A DNA stretch of 63,557 nucleotides, from NCBI RefSeq assembly GCF_018101125.2, contig NZ_JAELVF020000001.1, positions 2,482,518-2,546,074 on the forward strand. The letters run 5' to 3'. This DNA is from Streptomyces tardus (lineage in GTDB: Bacteria; Actinomycetota; Actinomycetes; Streptomycetales; Streptomycetaceae). Position 1 is the first letter of the stretch. Each line of letters opens with the position of its first letter. Positions 8,412 to 18,051 of the stretch are shown piece after piece. The notes under the pieces are model-generated. The model had not been told where the DNA came from. It saw nothing but the letters and a program-made list of their open reading frames with translations, and searched no databases. The position numbers and the translations under genes were made by a program.

Positions 8412-9053
8412 CTACTTCACGCCGCCCACGGACGTGTGGTGGTGCCGGGAGAACACCTTGCCGTCGGCGTCCTTGGCGACCACGTCGAAGCTCTCCAGGC
8501 CCTCGATGCCGGAGGCGTCCAGGTGGAAGGTGCCCCAGCCCGGTTTGCCCGGCAGCTGCACCAGCTGCGCCGCGTAGCCGATCCCGTCCTCGGTGTACAC
8601 CGTGATCTCCATCGGTGCCTCGGCCAACCGCCAGGCTCCCGCGATGAGTCGGACCTGGCCCTGCTCACTGCTCACGTGCAGGCTGGTGCTGTCGGGGCGG
8701 ATGTCGTCGCCGATCTGCTGCTTGGCTCTCTCGACGCTCTCCTCGAACTGCTCGGGGGAGGAGAGGACATAGTTCTGCCGGCCCTCCGGAAGCAGTCCGA
8801 GCTGCCAGTCGTCGGCGATGTCCAGCGCCTCGTACGGCTCCAGCTCGATCACCTCCAGCCCGCCGCGCACCGAGGCCGCTCCCTCGGCCTCCGCAGGGCC
8901 GGCCTCGATTCCGGCGCGTTCGGTCGGGTGGCCGTGGAGCTGGGCGGCGGTGGCCGGGGCGGCTGCGGCGAGCAGCAGCGCGGCGACGGCCGCGGCGGCT
9001 GCCGCTCCTCGGACGGCGTGCCGACGGGTGTGGACGAGACGGTGCTCGGTCAT
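8412..9053 (-). CDS. Secreted protein sharing a domain with the sigma-locus membrane protein
   Basis: 213-aa exported protein. Residues 1-37 are a signal peptide (basic RHAVRG, long Ala/Leu core, cleavage near TAA-QL). The mature part is one domain homologous to the extracellular domain of the protein at 6878-7648, sharing IGDDIRPDS, AGAWR, LPGKPGWG and KDADGKVF. The C-terminal RHHHTSVGGVK is histidine-rich. It is the first gene of a leftward trio (secreted protein, sigma, membrane protein) with gaps of about 130 nt. The two copies could form heterodimers or compete for a ligand; I know no named family. Confidence 0.7.
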   Translation of the reverse strand: MTEHRLVHTRRHAVRGAAAAAAVAALLLAAAAPATAAQLHGHPTERAGIEAGPAEAEGAASVRGGLEVIELEPYEALDIADDWQLGLLPEGRQNYVLSSPEQFEESVERAKQQIGDDIRPDSTSLHVSSEQGQVRLIAGAWRLAEAPMEITVYTEDGIGYAAQLVQLPGKPGWGTFHLDASGIEGLESFDVVAKDADGKVFSRHHHTSVGGVK

Positions 9054-9266
9054 GTGCGGACTCCCTGAAGAGGTGGTGGCCAGTGGTTCACCCTTCAGAC
9101 GTCGCCGACTCCCGCTGTCTATGCCCGCGTTCGCGAAATTCTCGCCAACTCCGTTTCGCGGCGCGTGCCCTCGTAATGCCCTCGTGCCCGAACTCGCCGA
9201 CATCACCTGCCCGCCGCTGCCGCCCGTCGAGCGGTCGACGCCGGGGTCCGGGGGCGTGGGCGGAGG

Positions 9267-9599
9267 TCAGCCCGGTTTGGCGACGGTGAGCAGGACGACC
9301 GAGTCCTCCAGCGCCTCCAGGCTGTGCCGCTCGCGCGGGACGACCAGCAGATCGCGTGCGACCCCTTCCCAGGCGGCCGACTTGCCGCGCAGCCGTACGC
9401 GACCCCGCAGCACCAGCAGCGTGGCCTCGCCCGGACTCTCGTGCTCGGTCAGTTCGCGGCCCTCCAGCAGGGCGATCAGAGTCTGCCGCAGTACGTGCTC
9501 GTGGCCGCCGTAGACCGTCTTCGCGCTGCGCCCGGAGTCGGCCGCGCCCGCGTCCGCGAGCAGTTCCCTGCCCTGTGCCTCCAGCGAGAACTTCTCCAT
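9267..9599 (-). CDS. Cupin-domain protein
   Basis: 110-aa single-domain cupin. The pattern TLIALLEGRELTEHESPGEATLLVLRGRVRL corresponds to cupin motif 1, although only His53 (in TEHES) of the usual metal-binding set is obvious, and motif 2 is represented by VPRERHSLEALEDSVVLLTV with one His. Such proteins often respond to or bind small ligands and may lack enzyme activity. The ATG at 9599 is taken as the first in frame. The neighbours are unrelated. Confidence 0.75.
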   Translation of the reverse strand: MEKFSLEAQGRELLADAGAADSGRSAKTVYGGHEHVLRQTLIALLEGRELTEHESPGEATLLVLRGRVRLRGKSAAWEGVARDLLVVPRERHSLEALEDSVVLLTVAKPG

Positions 9600-9729
9600 C
9601 CTCCGAGTGTGCGAGCGCCCGGGCCGCGGCGCGAGTCGGAGCCGAACCCGTGCCGGGCCCGCCGCCCGCCGCCGGCCGATGGTCCGACCTGCGGCTCCGG
9701 TGTCAGTGGGGCGTGGCAGGGTCGGCGAC

Positions 9730-10731
9730 ATGCTGGAGATCACGGTGGACACCGAGCGCGGGGAGCGGCTGGAGCATGTCTCCGCCGAGGAGTTGGGTCG
9801 GCTGGTCCGGCGGATCGGCGCGCGTGCGGACCGCTTCCTGGTGCTCGGCCGCGCTCCGGAGCAGGCCGGGGTGTTCGCCCAGCTCTGGCACGAGTCCGGT
9901 GGCGACTACAGGCTGGAGCACCGCGAGGGCACGGCCGGCCGCCACTTCCGTACCTCGGTGGACCGCCCGGAGCCGGTGGTCGCCGCCCTGGGGGGCTGGG
10001 CGCGCCGCTCACCGGGATGGGACACCGGGCTGGAGTGGACGCCCCTCGACGCGGACGCCACCGAGGTCCGCGGCCCCGAGTGCCCCGACGGCGTTCCCGC
10101 AACGCTCGACGTTCCCGCAACGCTCGACGACCCCGCAGCGCTTGACGATCTCTCCGCTTTCGACGAGCTCGACGCCGAGGAGCGCGAGGAGTTGGAGGAG
10201 CGCATCCGGGAGGCGCTGCTCGCGGGCTATGCGGACCGGGAGGACCTGCTGGAGCTCGTCGAGGAGCATCTGGAGGAGGAGATCGACGGCTCGCTGCCGG
10301 AGGGCGCGGCACAAGCGCTGGTCGAGCGCAGATGGCAGGAGCGGCTCGCCGAGCAGGCCGGTTGGCGGGGCGAGACGGACCCCGAGCGGCTCACCCGTGC
10401 GTTCGTCGCTCTGGAGGCTGCGGGCATCACCGCCCGGGAGCACTTCACCTGCTGCCGCACCTGCGGGAACGCCGAGATAGGCGCCGAACGCGCCCCCGGC
10501 AGCCCGGGGTTCGTCTACTTCCACACCCAGTCCACCGAGCGCGCGGCGGGCGGTGGCGGGCTGACGCTCCACTACGGCGGCTTCGACGGCTCGGAGAGCA
10601 CCACCGTCGCCGTCGGCCGGGAGGTTGTCGCCGCGACGCAGTCGGTCGGCCTCACCAGCGACTGGGACGGCAGCCCGGACCGGGCCATCCTTCTCTCGCC
10701 CCTGGAGTGGCGCCGTCGACTGGAGGCGTGA
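9730..10731 (+). CDS. Conserved hypothetical protein with C-terminal DUF6891-like domain
   Basis: 333-aa soluble protein. An N-terminal alpha/beta region (residues 1-110) is joined by a short Ala/Asp-rich linker, encoded by a degenerate 15-bp repeat (two TLDVPA-like units), to a C-terminal domain with a Cys pair in FTCCRTCGNAEIG and the stretch GFVYFHTQSTERA. That domain resembles the uncharacterised DUF6891 family, known to me only by name. An acidic helix (about 145-190, EEREELEERI) could be a coiled coil. No function can be assigned. The start ATG gives MLEITVDTE; an earlier in-frame start exists but codes low-complexity sequence. Confidence 0.7.
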   Translation: MLEITVDTERGERLEHVSAEELGRLVRRIGARADRFLVLGRAPEQAGVFAQLWHESGGDYRLEHREGTAGRHFRTSVDRPEPVVAALGGWARRSPGWDTGLEWTPLDADATEVRGPECPDGVPATLDVPATLDDPAALDDLSAFDELDAEEREELEERIREALLAGYADREDLLELVEEHLEEEIDGSLPEGAAQALVERRWQERLAEQAGWRGETDPERLTRAFVALEAAGITAREHFTCCRTCGNAEIGAERAPGSPGFVYFHTQSTERAAGGGGLTLHYGGFDGSESTTVAVGREVVAATQSVGLTSDWDGSPDRAILLSPLEWRRRLEA

Positions 10732-11061
10732 GCCCGAAGCGGGAGCGGCCCGGCTGCTCCCCGCCGCCCCCGCCGTCCCGCGTGGGCTCCGAAACCCCGC
10801 CGTCGGCGGTGGCCCGGCGTGTGCCGTGGCCCGGCGTGTGCGGTGCCGTGCGTCCGGCGGGGTGGCCCGCTGTGTGCGACGGACCCTCGTTGACATCCGG
10901 CGACCTCTGCGGCCCGAGCGACCTCTGTGACCCGTCCTACAGCGGGCGGCGCCTCGGGCGCGGAATAGGGATGCCGCACCCGGTGGTTGGCCCGGTGTAG
11001 TCGCGCGCCCGGGAAGTGCCTGTGCCGCGCGCCAGGGCGCACCAGCGGAAAGGAAGGCCAG
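10732..11061. other. Intergenic region, 330 bp
   Basis: No gene seen. It contains a TTGACA hexamer at 10890-10895 on the plus strand without an obvious -10, and short direct repeats of GACCTCTG near 10900-10930. It probably holds the promoter of the flavin oxidoreductase gene. Confidence 0.4.
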
Positions 11062-12252
<1,191 letters not shown>

Positions 12253-12268
12253 CCGGAACGGCCCCGTC

Positions 12269-12288
12269 GCCCGGCCCCGGGGCCGGGC
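12269..12288 (+). terminator. 20-bp perfect palindrome after the LLM gene
   Basis: A fully self-complementary GC palindrome centred at 12278/12279, 16 bp beyond the stop. It can fold as a hairpin in RNA; no T tract follows. Confidence 0.5.
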
Positions 12289-12320
12289 GTCCGTCGCGGG
12301 GAGCCGTACGTCCGTCGCGG

Positions 12321-12360
12321 CGGCCGGGCGGCCGGGCGGCCGGGCGGCCGGGCGGCCGGG
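12321..12360. repeat. 8-bp tandem repeat, five copies
   Basis: CGGCCGGG repeats head to tail five times in the gap after the LLM gene. It is non-coding by position and could vary in copy number. Confidence 0.85.
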
Positions 12361-12384
12361 TGTACGGGCGTACGGCGTTGCGGC

Positions 12385-12590
12385 TCAGCCGGGCGAATGC
12401 TCGCCGCCCGGTGTCTCCGGCGTCGTCGGGAGGTCGGTGACGAGCGGGGTCCACTCCGCGCCCGGCTCGTTCACCCGTCGCAGCTCGGCGATGCTGCCGA
12501 GCCAACCCGCCTCGTGCTGGGCGGTGCTGTCCCCTTCCTCGTCCCCGTAACCGCTCTGCACGAAGGTGAGACGGGTCCTGCCCCGCGTGG
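12385..12590 (-). pseudogene. 3' remnant of an SRPBCC (AHSA1-like) gene
   Basis: The minus-strand translation ending at the TGA 12385-12387 contains RTRLTFVQSGYGDEEG, then QHEAGWLGSIAELRRV. This is the typical C-terminal end of AHSA1/START-like proteins, in which a threonine/leucine strand is followed by a 'GW...L' helix. Nothing upstream in that frame resembles the rest of the fold, because it runs antisense into the gene at 12651, and no start codon with a ribosome site precedes it. I read it as a truncated gene whose 5' part was lost when the neighbouring DNA was joined here. Confidence 0.55.
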
Positions 12591-12638
12591 GGACGCGGAG
12601 GCCGAGGACGGGCCGGGGCGTTCGGGACGGTCCGTGGC

Positions 12639-12644
12639 TACGCT
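12639..12644 (+). promoter_or_regulatory. -10 element of a leaderless transcript
   Basis: TACGCT ends exactly 6 nt before GTG 12651, and there is no ribosome site in between. This is the standard leaderless layout in Streptomyces. Confidence 0.5.
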
Positions 12645-12650
12645 GACGGC

Positions 12651-13229
12651 GTGACGTGGGAGAGCGGCGAGGGGGAGACCGAGCAGGCGGTGTGGCGGGC
12701 AGCGGTGGCGCTGCTGCCCGGGGCCGAGGCGGCGGCCGAGGAGTGGGCAGCCATCGGCGAGCAGGAGGCGGCCATCGAGGCCGCGATCTGCGGGCTGTGC
12801 GCGCACGGCGTCGCGATCGGCGGGGAGTTGCGGGCCGGTCTCTCGGTGGTAGCCGAACTCTGGGGCTGCCGACAGGCGTTGGCGGACCGGCTGAACCGGT
12901 GCACGGACGCGGCGGACGACGTTTCGACCCTTCGGGTGATGCCGCCGGGCGAAGCCGAATCGCCGGCGATCGAGGAGTGCGTCGTACAACAGGCCGCTGT
13001 GGGCGGGGAGTTGGCGGAGGCGCCGGCGCCGGGCACGGCCGTGGTGCCGTGGATCGTGTGCGAGGAACGCGGCTGGGAGCTCGACCGGTTGCACGTCTGC
13101 GAACCGTGGGGCGAGCTCTCCTTCCGCGCCACCGGGTATCTGCTCCGCCGATCCGCGGAGCCCGAACAGGAGCTGTTCCACGGCCCGTTGGACGCGTGGA
13201 GCGCGCTGCTCGCACTGCGGGAACGTTGA
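12651..13229 (+). CDS. Hypothetical protein, 192 aa
   Basis: Soluble, acidic protein (VTWESGEGETEQ at the start) with no family I recognise. The N-terminal half is helical and alanine-rich; the C-terminal half holds VVPWIVCEERGWELDRLHVCEPWGELSF, with several Trp and Cys residues that look structurally important. The GTG start is supported by the leaderless -10 at 12639-12644. It faces away from the truncated SRPBCC remnant. Confidence 0.6.
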   Translation: MTWESGEGETEQAVWRAAVALLPGAEAAAEEWAAIGEQEAAIEAAICGLCAHGVAIGGELRAGLSVVAELWGCRQALADRLNRCTDAADDVSTLRVMPPGEAESPAIEECVVQQAAVGGELAEAPAPGTAVVPWIVCEERGWELDRLHVCEPWGELSFRATGYLLRRSAEPEQELFHGPLDAWSALLALRER

Positions 13230-13344
13230 GCCGTCCGTCTGCCCGGCTGCCCGCCCGTCCGCCCGCCTGCCCCGTGACTCCTGACGTGCCGCCCCGTCCG
13301 CCCCGTGACTCCTGAGGTGCCCGCCCGCGGGCGGACGGGGCCGT

Positions 13345-14427
13345 TCAGCGCTTCCGGGCAGCTCCGCCTCCGCCGCCGTCCGAGCCGTCCCGGTCGTCGG
13401 TCCCCTCGGTCCCCTCGGTCCCCTCGGTCCCGTCTGTCCCGCTGTCGTGCCCGCCGCTGCCGTGCGGGTCTTCGGTGTGGCGGAAGGACGGTTCCGGTTC
13501 GGCGTGTGCGGCGCGGCGGATGTGGTCGGCGAGCGCGTCGACCGTCGTCGAGACGGACGTCGAGGCCCGCGTCGGGGTGCCCGCGTTGGCGTGCGGCGGA
13601 GCGGAGATCCCACGTGCGAGCAGATGGGTGCGACGTGCCCACGGCTCACGCAACTCGCAGATGTCCAGGGGCAGATCGGACCCGACGGTGCGTCGCGGTA
13701 CGACGGCCAGGCCCACTCCCGCCAGTACGAGTGAGACCACCGCGCCCAGCCCCGCGACCGTGGTGCGGTAGCGGGGCGCCACGGCGTGCGGCTCCAGATG
13801 GGCCTCGATCCAGCGGCGCAGTGACGACTCGGGGTTGAGGCCCACCAGGGGATGCTCGGCGACCTCGTCGTTGGTGAGCGCCGAGCGCCCGGCCAGGGGC
13901 CCGCCGCGGCGGCCGATGACCACCAGCGAGTCGTCCCCCAGGATCTCCAGGGGGACGGCGCCCTCCCGCACCTCGTCGTCCAGCACGATCCCGAGGTCGA
14001 CCCCGCCCTCGGCGAGGCGGCGCATCGTGTGCGGCGTGCGGCTCTCCGAGGCGGTGACATCCACGTCCGGATGCTCCCGGAGGAACGAGGCCAGCGCCCG
14101 GGGGACGAGCCGGTGCATCGCCGAACCCCCGGCCAGCAGGGTCAGCGGAGCGGTCGACGGCCGTACGTAGCCGGCCACCGCGCTCTCCAACTCCGCCGTG
14201 CGATCCAGCACTTCGCGTGCGTAGCGGACCAGGGTCGAACCGGCGGGTGTGGGGCGTACGCCGCGCCTGCCGCGCACCAGCAGCTCGACCCCGGCGTGCC
14301 GTTCCAGCGCGCGCATCCGGGCGCTGGCCGACGGCAGGCTCAACCGCATCCGCCGCGCGCCCGCGGTGATGGACCCCTCGGTGACGGTGTGCAGGAACAG
14401 CCGCAGATCGTCCAGGTCGTACCGCAT
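13345..14427 (-). CDS. LysR-family transcriptional regulator
   Basis: 360-aa LysR regulator. The N-terminal winged helix (1-60) begins MRYDLDDLRLFLHTV and includes the recognition helix region LSLPSASARMRALE; the periplasmic-binding-protein-like effector domain spans about 90-295 (PLTLLAGGSAMHRL onward). It has an unusual C-terminal tail of about 50 residues made of Gly/Thr/Glu/Asp repeats (GTDGTEGTEGTEGTDD), encoded by a short tandem repeat. It is divergent from the TauE-type exporter gene, whose expression it presumably controls through the palindrome at 14532-14544. The effector is unknown. Confidence 0.9.
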   Translation of the reverse strand: MRYDLDDLRLFLHTVTEGSITAGARRMRLSLPSASARMRALERHAGVELLVRGRRGVRPTPAGSTLVRYAREVLDRTAELESAVAGYVRPSTAPLTLLAGGSAMHRLVPRALASFLREHPDVDVTASESRTPHTMRRLAEGGVDLGIVLDDEVREGAVPLEILGDDSLVVIGRRGGPLAGRSALTNDEVAEHPLVGLNPESSLRRWIEAHLEPHAVAPRYRTTVAGLGAVVSLVLAGVGLAVVPRRTVGSDLPLDICELREPWARRTHLLARGISAPPHANAGTPTRASTSVSTTVDALADHIRRAAHAEPEPSFRHTEDPHGSGGHDSGTDGTEGTEGTEGTDDRDGSDGGGGGAARKR

Positions 14428-14531
14428 CGGTCAGCCTCTCCCAGGTCCGCACCGCCGGTGCTGTCCCGGCCGCCGTGTACGGGCCGTCTCCGGCGCTGTT
14501 GCCGGCTCTTGCGGCCGGTAAGCCTCTGCTC

Positions 14532-14544
14532 CAGCCTAAGGCTG
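14532..14544. promoter_or_regulatory. Candidate LysR operator between lysR and tauE genes
   Basis: CAGCCT-A-AGGCTG is a perfect 6-bp inverted repeat around a single base, in the 170-bp divergent intergenic region. It carries the T-N-A half-site character expected of LysR sites. The assignment is inferred from position. Confidence 0.5.
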
Positions 14545-14597
14545 AGTTCGGGGATTGCGCATTGTGCGGCTCCGCTCCGCAGGGTGATCCTCGGAGA

Positions 14598-15359
14598 GTG
14601 GATGTCACGGTTGCGGTCCTGCTCGCGGGCCTTCTTTCCGGTGCGCTGAACGCGGTTGGCGGCGGCGGCACCTTTGTCGCGCTGCCCGCGCTGGTCGCCT
14701 TCGGCGTGCCGCCGGTGGAGGCGAACATCGTCTCGCGGATCGCCCTGACGCCGGGAGCCTGTGCCTCCGCCTTCGTCAGCCGCCGCGAGGCCGGGATTGG
14801 CGCGGCGGTCTCGACCCGCTCCCTGACCGTCACGAGTGTGCTCGGCGGGGCGGTCGGTGCGGTGTTGCTGCTGACCCTCCCCTCGGCGTCCTTCGAGGCG
14901 GCCGTGCCGTGGCTGCTGGCGTTCGCCACGCTGCTGCTCGCGCTCGGCAACCGCTTGCCCCGGATGCTCCGCGCGCTCGCCGGTCGGCCCGTCCGCATGA
15001 GCCAACCCGCCGTGCGCGCGGCACAGTTCGTCCTCGGTGTCTACGGCGGATACTTCGGCGGAGCCGTAGGCATCCTGATGCTGTCGCTGTGGAGCGTGGG
15101 GCTGGGGATCGACGCTGCCACCGGCAATCCGACGCGCATCGTGCAGCTCGCCGCGATGTACCTGAGTGCGTCGGCGCTCTTCCTGCTCGCCTTCGGTGTC
15201 CAGGGCAGTCCGACGCTGCTGCTCGCCCTGCTGGTGGGCGCCGTCGTCGGCGGGCACGGGGGCGCGCACCTCGCCCGCCGCCTCCCGGCCGCGCTCCTGC
15301 GCCGCACCGTGCTGGTGATCGCCGCGACCACCACCGTCCTGTACTTCCTCGCCCGCTGA
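14598..15359 (+). CDS. TauE/SafE-family membrane exporter
   Basis: 253-aa sulfite/organosulfonate exporter family protein with about eight hydrophobic helices. The family hallmark near the N-terminus is LSGALNAVGGGGTFVALPAL, repeated in diverged form as GVYGGYFGGAVGILML at mid-protein (internal two-fold repeat). The GTG at 14598 is chosen because the first helix starts right after it; the frame is open upstream to an ATG at 14475, but that stretch is not membrane-like. The transported anion is unknown; the divergent LysR regulator suggests inducible export. Confidence 0.85.
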   Translation: MDVTVAVLLAGLLSGALNAVGGGGTFVALPALVAFGVPPVEANIVSRIALTPGACASAFVSRREAGIGAAVSTRSLTVTSVLGGAVGAVLLLTLPSASFEAAVPWLLAFATLLLALGNRLPRMLRALAGRPVRMSQPAVRAAQFVLGVYGGYFGGAVGILMLSLWSVGLGIDAATGNPTRIVQLAAMYLSASALFLLAFGVQGSPTLLLALLVGAVVGGHGGAHLARRLPAALLRRTVLVIAATTTVLYFLAR

Positions 15360-15388
15360 CCCGCTGACCCGCTGACCCGCTGACCCGC
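15353..15388. repeat. 9-bp tandem repeat overlapping the tauE stop
   Basis: CCGCTGACC repeats about four times, beginning inside the last codons of the exporter gene and running into the intergenic DNA. Each unit contains TGA in one frame, so slippage would keep a stop available. Confidence 0.75.
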
Positions 15389-15481
15389 GCCGCCGGGTTC
15401 CGCCGCCTGTTCGGCCCGACGGATCCGCCCGCGTCCGCTCGGCGAACCGGGCGGAGGCCACCATCGCGAAGGAGAAGGCAC

Positions 15482-15649
15482 ATGGACACCACTCCGCCGA
15501 CCACTCCCCGAGCGCTGCTCTCCTTCGCCCTGCGTGCCTGGATGCTGGTCGCGCTGTTCTGGCTCGCGGATGCCGAACTCCCCGCCGTGTGCTGCGGGTT
15601 CGCCGCCCTCTGGCTCACGTTCTCCGCCTTCCGCGGACCGCGCGTCTGA
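15482..15649 (+). CDS. Small membrane protein, 55 aa
   Basis: 55-residue protein (MDTTPPTTPRALLSFALRAW...) with two short hydrophobic segments, about residues 12-30 and 34-48, separated by ADAELPAVCC. AAGGAG lies 8 nt before the ATG, which supports real translation. It is downstream of the TauE gene on the same strand (about 120 nt), so co-transcription is possible. Function unknown. Confidence 0.6.
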   Translation: MDTTPPTTPRALLSFALRAWMLVALFWLADAELPAVCCGFAALWLTFSAFRGPRV

Positions 15650-15804
15650 GCGGCGATCCCGGTGCGGCACGCAGCGCGGTTCGGGTGCCGTGAGCGTGCG
15701 CGCCGACGGGCTTCGGCGCCGCGAAAAGCAGTCGCGGGTGGCTCGGGCGGTCGCTAGCCTCCCCGGGCGGCTGCCGAGGGCGTGGCCGCGGAAGGAGTGC
15801 AACC

Positions 15805-16512
15805 GTGGGAATGAAGGACCTACGGCCCGAGCGACTGCGCCTGATGCTCGACCAGTTCGATCGGGCCAGGGAGATGGCCGAGGTGCGGTTGACCGGTCTC
15901 GGCGACGACGAGTACCTGTGGGAGCCGGTGCCCGGCTGCTGGTCCGTGCGCCCCCGTGCCCAGGCGCGCACCCCCTGCGCGTTCGGACCGGGCGAGTGGC
16001 TGCTGGACCGGGAGGTGCCGGACATCCCCGGGAGCGAGTACCAGGAGGTCGCCCGGCAGGCCGAGAGCGGGATGAGCGTCGAGAAGATCGCGCAGGACTG
16101 GAGCGTGAGCGTCGAACGCGTCCGCGAGGTCCTCCGCCACACCGGCCCGGTGGAACCCGATGTCGCGCCGTTGACCACCATCGCCTGGCGGCTTGGGCAT
16201 CTGCACGTCCAGTTCGAGGGCGGCTGGGAGTGGACCTTCGGCGAACGGCGCAGGGATCCGCGGCTGATGGTCGACTTCACCCCCGACGCCTTTCTGGCCG
16301 TCGCGCGCTTCCGGGCGTCCGTCGACCGCTGGCGGGCCGCCGCCGAGAGCGTCACCGACGAGCAGTTGGACACCGTCGGCTTCTCCCGGTACCCGTACGC
16401 CTCCGACGCCGACGAGCGCTATGTCGACGTCCTGTGGGGCGTCAATCTCGAACTCATCCACCACATGGCCGAGATCGCGCTTCTTCGCGACCTCTGGCGT
16501 GCACGCCGGTAG
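15805..16512 (+). CDS. DinB-like four-helix protein with an HTH-like insertion
   Basis: 235-aa protein of the DinB/YfiT type, a four-helix bundle that binds a metal through three histidines and is found in thiol-dependent enzymes. The first helix is LRLMLDQFDRAREMAEVRLTGL, with EYLWEPVPGCWSVRP typical of the family; metal-ligand candidates are His in WRLGHLHVQF and LELIHHMAEIALLRDL. Between them (about residues 88-113) is MSVEKIAQDWSVSVERVREV, which looks like a helix-turn-helix of the DUF433 type and is not part of the usual fold. GTG 15805 is chosen because AAGGAG lies 7 nt upstream. Confidence 0.75.
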   Translation: MGMKDLRPERLRLMLDQFDRAREMAEVRLTGLGDDEYLWEPVPGCWSVRPRAQARTPCAFGPGEWLLDREVPDIPGSEYQEVARQAESGMSVEKIAQDWSVSVERVREVLRHTGPVEPDVAPLTTIAWRLGHLHVQFEGGWEWTFGERRRDPRLMVDFTPDAFLAVARFRASVDRWRAAAESVTDEQLDTVGFSRYPYASDADERYVDVLWGVNLELIHHMAEIALLRDLWRARR

Positions 16513-16632
16513 CCCGCCCCGTCCCGCCTCCGCGCGGCTGACGCACCGCGCGGACAGAGCAGGGGCGTGCCGAGGGACACAGCGTGTGCGCCGGGGGCTC
16601 CGTGCCCTCCGGGGCCCGTGACTCGCGGGTCG

Positions 16633-16959
16633 TCAGCCGTCGCCCCACTGCTGCCGCAGGCCTGGGGTGTCCAGGTCCTCCTGCACGACATCGGCGGCGA
16701 ACAGGGTGGCGGCGAAGTCCGGTGGGTTCTCCGGGGGATGCTCGGTGGCGTCGATGATCCGTGTGCTGCGCTCGTAGGGGCGGCCGACGATGCCGCGCAC
16801 TTCGATGACGACCTCCGCCCACACCCCGCGCGCGTCCTCGCGCAGCTCGAAGGTGCGCAGCGTGCCGAGGTCACCGGCGCGCAGTGCGAACCGGATCTGT
16901 CCCTGCGCGACCTTCTGGAAAACGGCCAGGTAGTAGGCGTACCGCTCGGTCAGCGACAT
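16633..16959 (-). CDS. Hypothetical protein, 108 aa
   Basis: Small soluble protein beginning MSLTERYAYYLAVFQKV. A helical start is followed by beta-rich sequence (RTFELREDARGVWAEVVIEVRGIVGRPYERSTRII) and an acidic C-terminal helix (FAADVVQEDLDTPGLRQQ). ATG 16959 has GAGGAAA upstream. I recognise no family. The neighbouring genes give no functional hint. Confidence 0.55.
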   Translation of the reverse strand: MSLTERYAYYLAVFQKVAQGQIRFALRAGDLGTLRTFELREDARGVWAEVVIEVRGIVGRPYERSTRIIDATEHPPENPPDFAATLFAADVVQEDLDTPGLRQQWGDG

Positions 16960-17301
16960 GCAGTTTCCTCCGCGCTCTTCCCCGTTGACGCCCTCGCACC
17001 GATGGGCCCGGAGACGGCGAGGATGCGACGGATTGAACCCGGCACATCGGACGGTGTCCAGAGGGCCTGCGCCCGGCAATGGCACCGCGTGCCGCGTCAC
17101 CTGCGTCGATCGGCCACCGGATCCGCACCTCGCCGCGAACGGCTCGACGGCTCATACGGCCTCCGCGGTGCGCGATCCCGCCGAATCGCAGCCGAGGACG
17201 CAGCCCGCCGAACCCCCGCTGAGCACTCCGGGGCCCAACCAGCCCTGAACACAGGGTAGTTGACCTGCCCCTCTGGTCCCGCGAGGTCCGAACACCAGCA
17301 C
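16960..17301. other. Intergenic region, 342 bp
   Basis: No gene seen. A minus-strand TACCCT near 17255 could be a -10 for the 108-aa gene, but no matching -35 is clear. Confidence 0.35.
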
Positions 17302-17889
17302 CTAAGCCGGGAGGCCGCGACGGCTCCGCTCCGCGGTGTAGAAGCGGTGGTGCACCTCTTCCGGGTCGGGGTCGGGGGTGAGCAGCTCCAGGTCCTCCGT
17401 CGAGGACCCCGGCACGGATATGCCGAGCGCCGCGAGCTGCGCGGCCAGACCGCGGTAGGTCTCGTCGTCGTCATGGGCGATCTCGTCGAGGCACGCCTCG
17501 ACGAAGCTCCGCCCGGCAAGCGTCCGGTACGAGCCCTCCGAGTCGATCATGACGATCGGCACGGGCGACCCCGGCGACTGGTCGGGGTGGTGCCAGTAGC
17601 CGATGCAGCCGCTGTTGTCGTCGAGGGCGACGACACTGACATACGCGGCCATCTGCTCGAACGCGGCGCAGTTGGCCATGATGTCGGCGCTGGCGCGGTC
17701 CTGCTCGGTCAGATGGCTGACGTCCGTCAGAGGGTGCTGCGCGTCCGGCTCCAGGAGCGTGATGCCGTACTCCTCCAGCGGATGCCGTCCGCCCTGCTGC
17801 CGCGCCGTGCCGAGGGCCCGCAGATCGCTCGGCACCTCCCGCCCGCCGAGCCGCTCGCGGGCGAACCGCTGCCACCACTCCTCGGTCAC
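17302..17889 (-). CDS. Hypothetical protein, possibly SUKH/SMI1-like
   Basis: 195-aa soluble protein. The middle part (ALDDNSGCIGYWHHP, then VPIVMIDSEGSYRTLAGRSFVEACL) resembles the core of SUKH/SMI1-KNR4 proteins, some of which are immunity proteins against polymorphic toxins; the match is by eye and weak. The start is GTG 17889 rather than ATG 17895: GGAGGA directly abuts the ATG, leaving no spacer, but stands 6 nt from the GTG. No toxin gene is adjacent. The C-terminus is charged (TPDPDPEEVHHRFYTAERSRR). Confidence 0.55.
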   Translation of the reverse strand: MTEEWWQRFARERLGGREVPSDLRALGTARQQGGRHPLEEYGITLLEPDAQHPLTDVSHLTEQDRASADIMANCAAFEQMAAYVSVVALDDNSGCIGYWHHPDQSPGSPVPIVMIDSEGSYRTLAGRSFVEACLDEIAHDDDETYRGLAAQLAALGISVPGSSTEDLELLTPDPDPEEVHHRFYTAERSRRGLPA

Positions 17890-18051
17890 GACCATTCCTC
17901 CACCCGCCCCCGGCGACGGGAGACCCGCCGCCGACCGTTGTTCCTCCGAGGCTAGGACCCGGCACTGACAACCGGCCGCGCTCCGGCCCCACCCGGCCCG
18001 CCGTTCCCACCCCCGGGGGCCGGGCGGGCCGACTGGGGGAGGATCGGCGGC

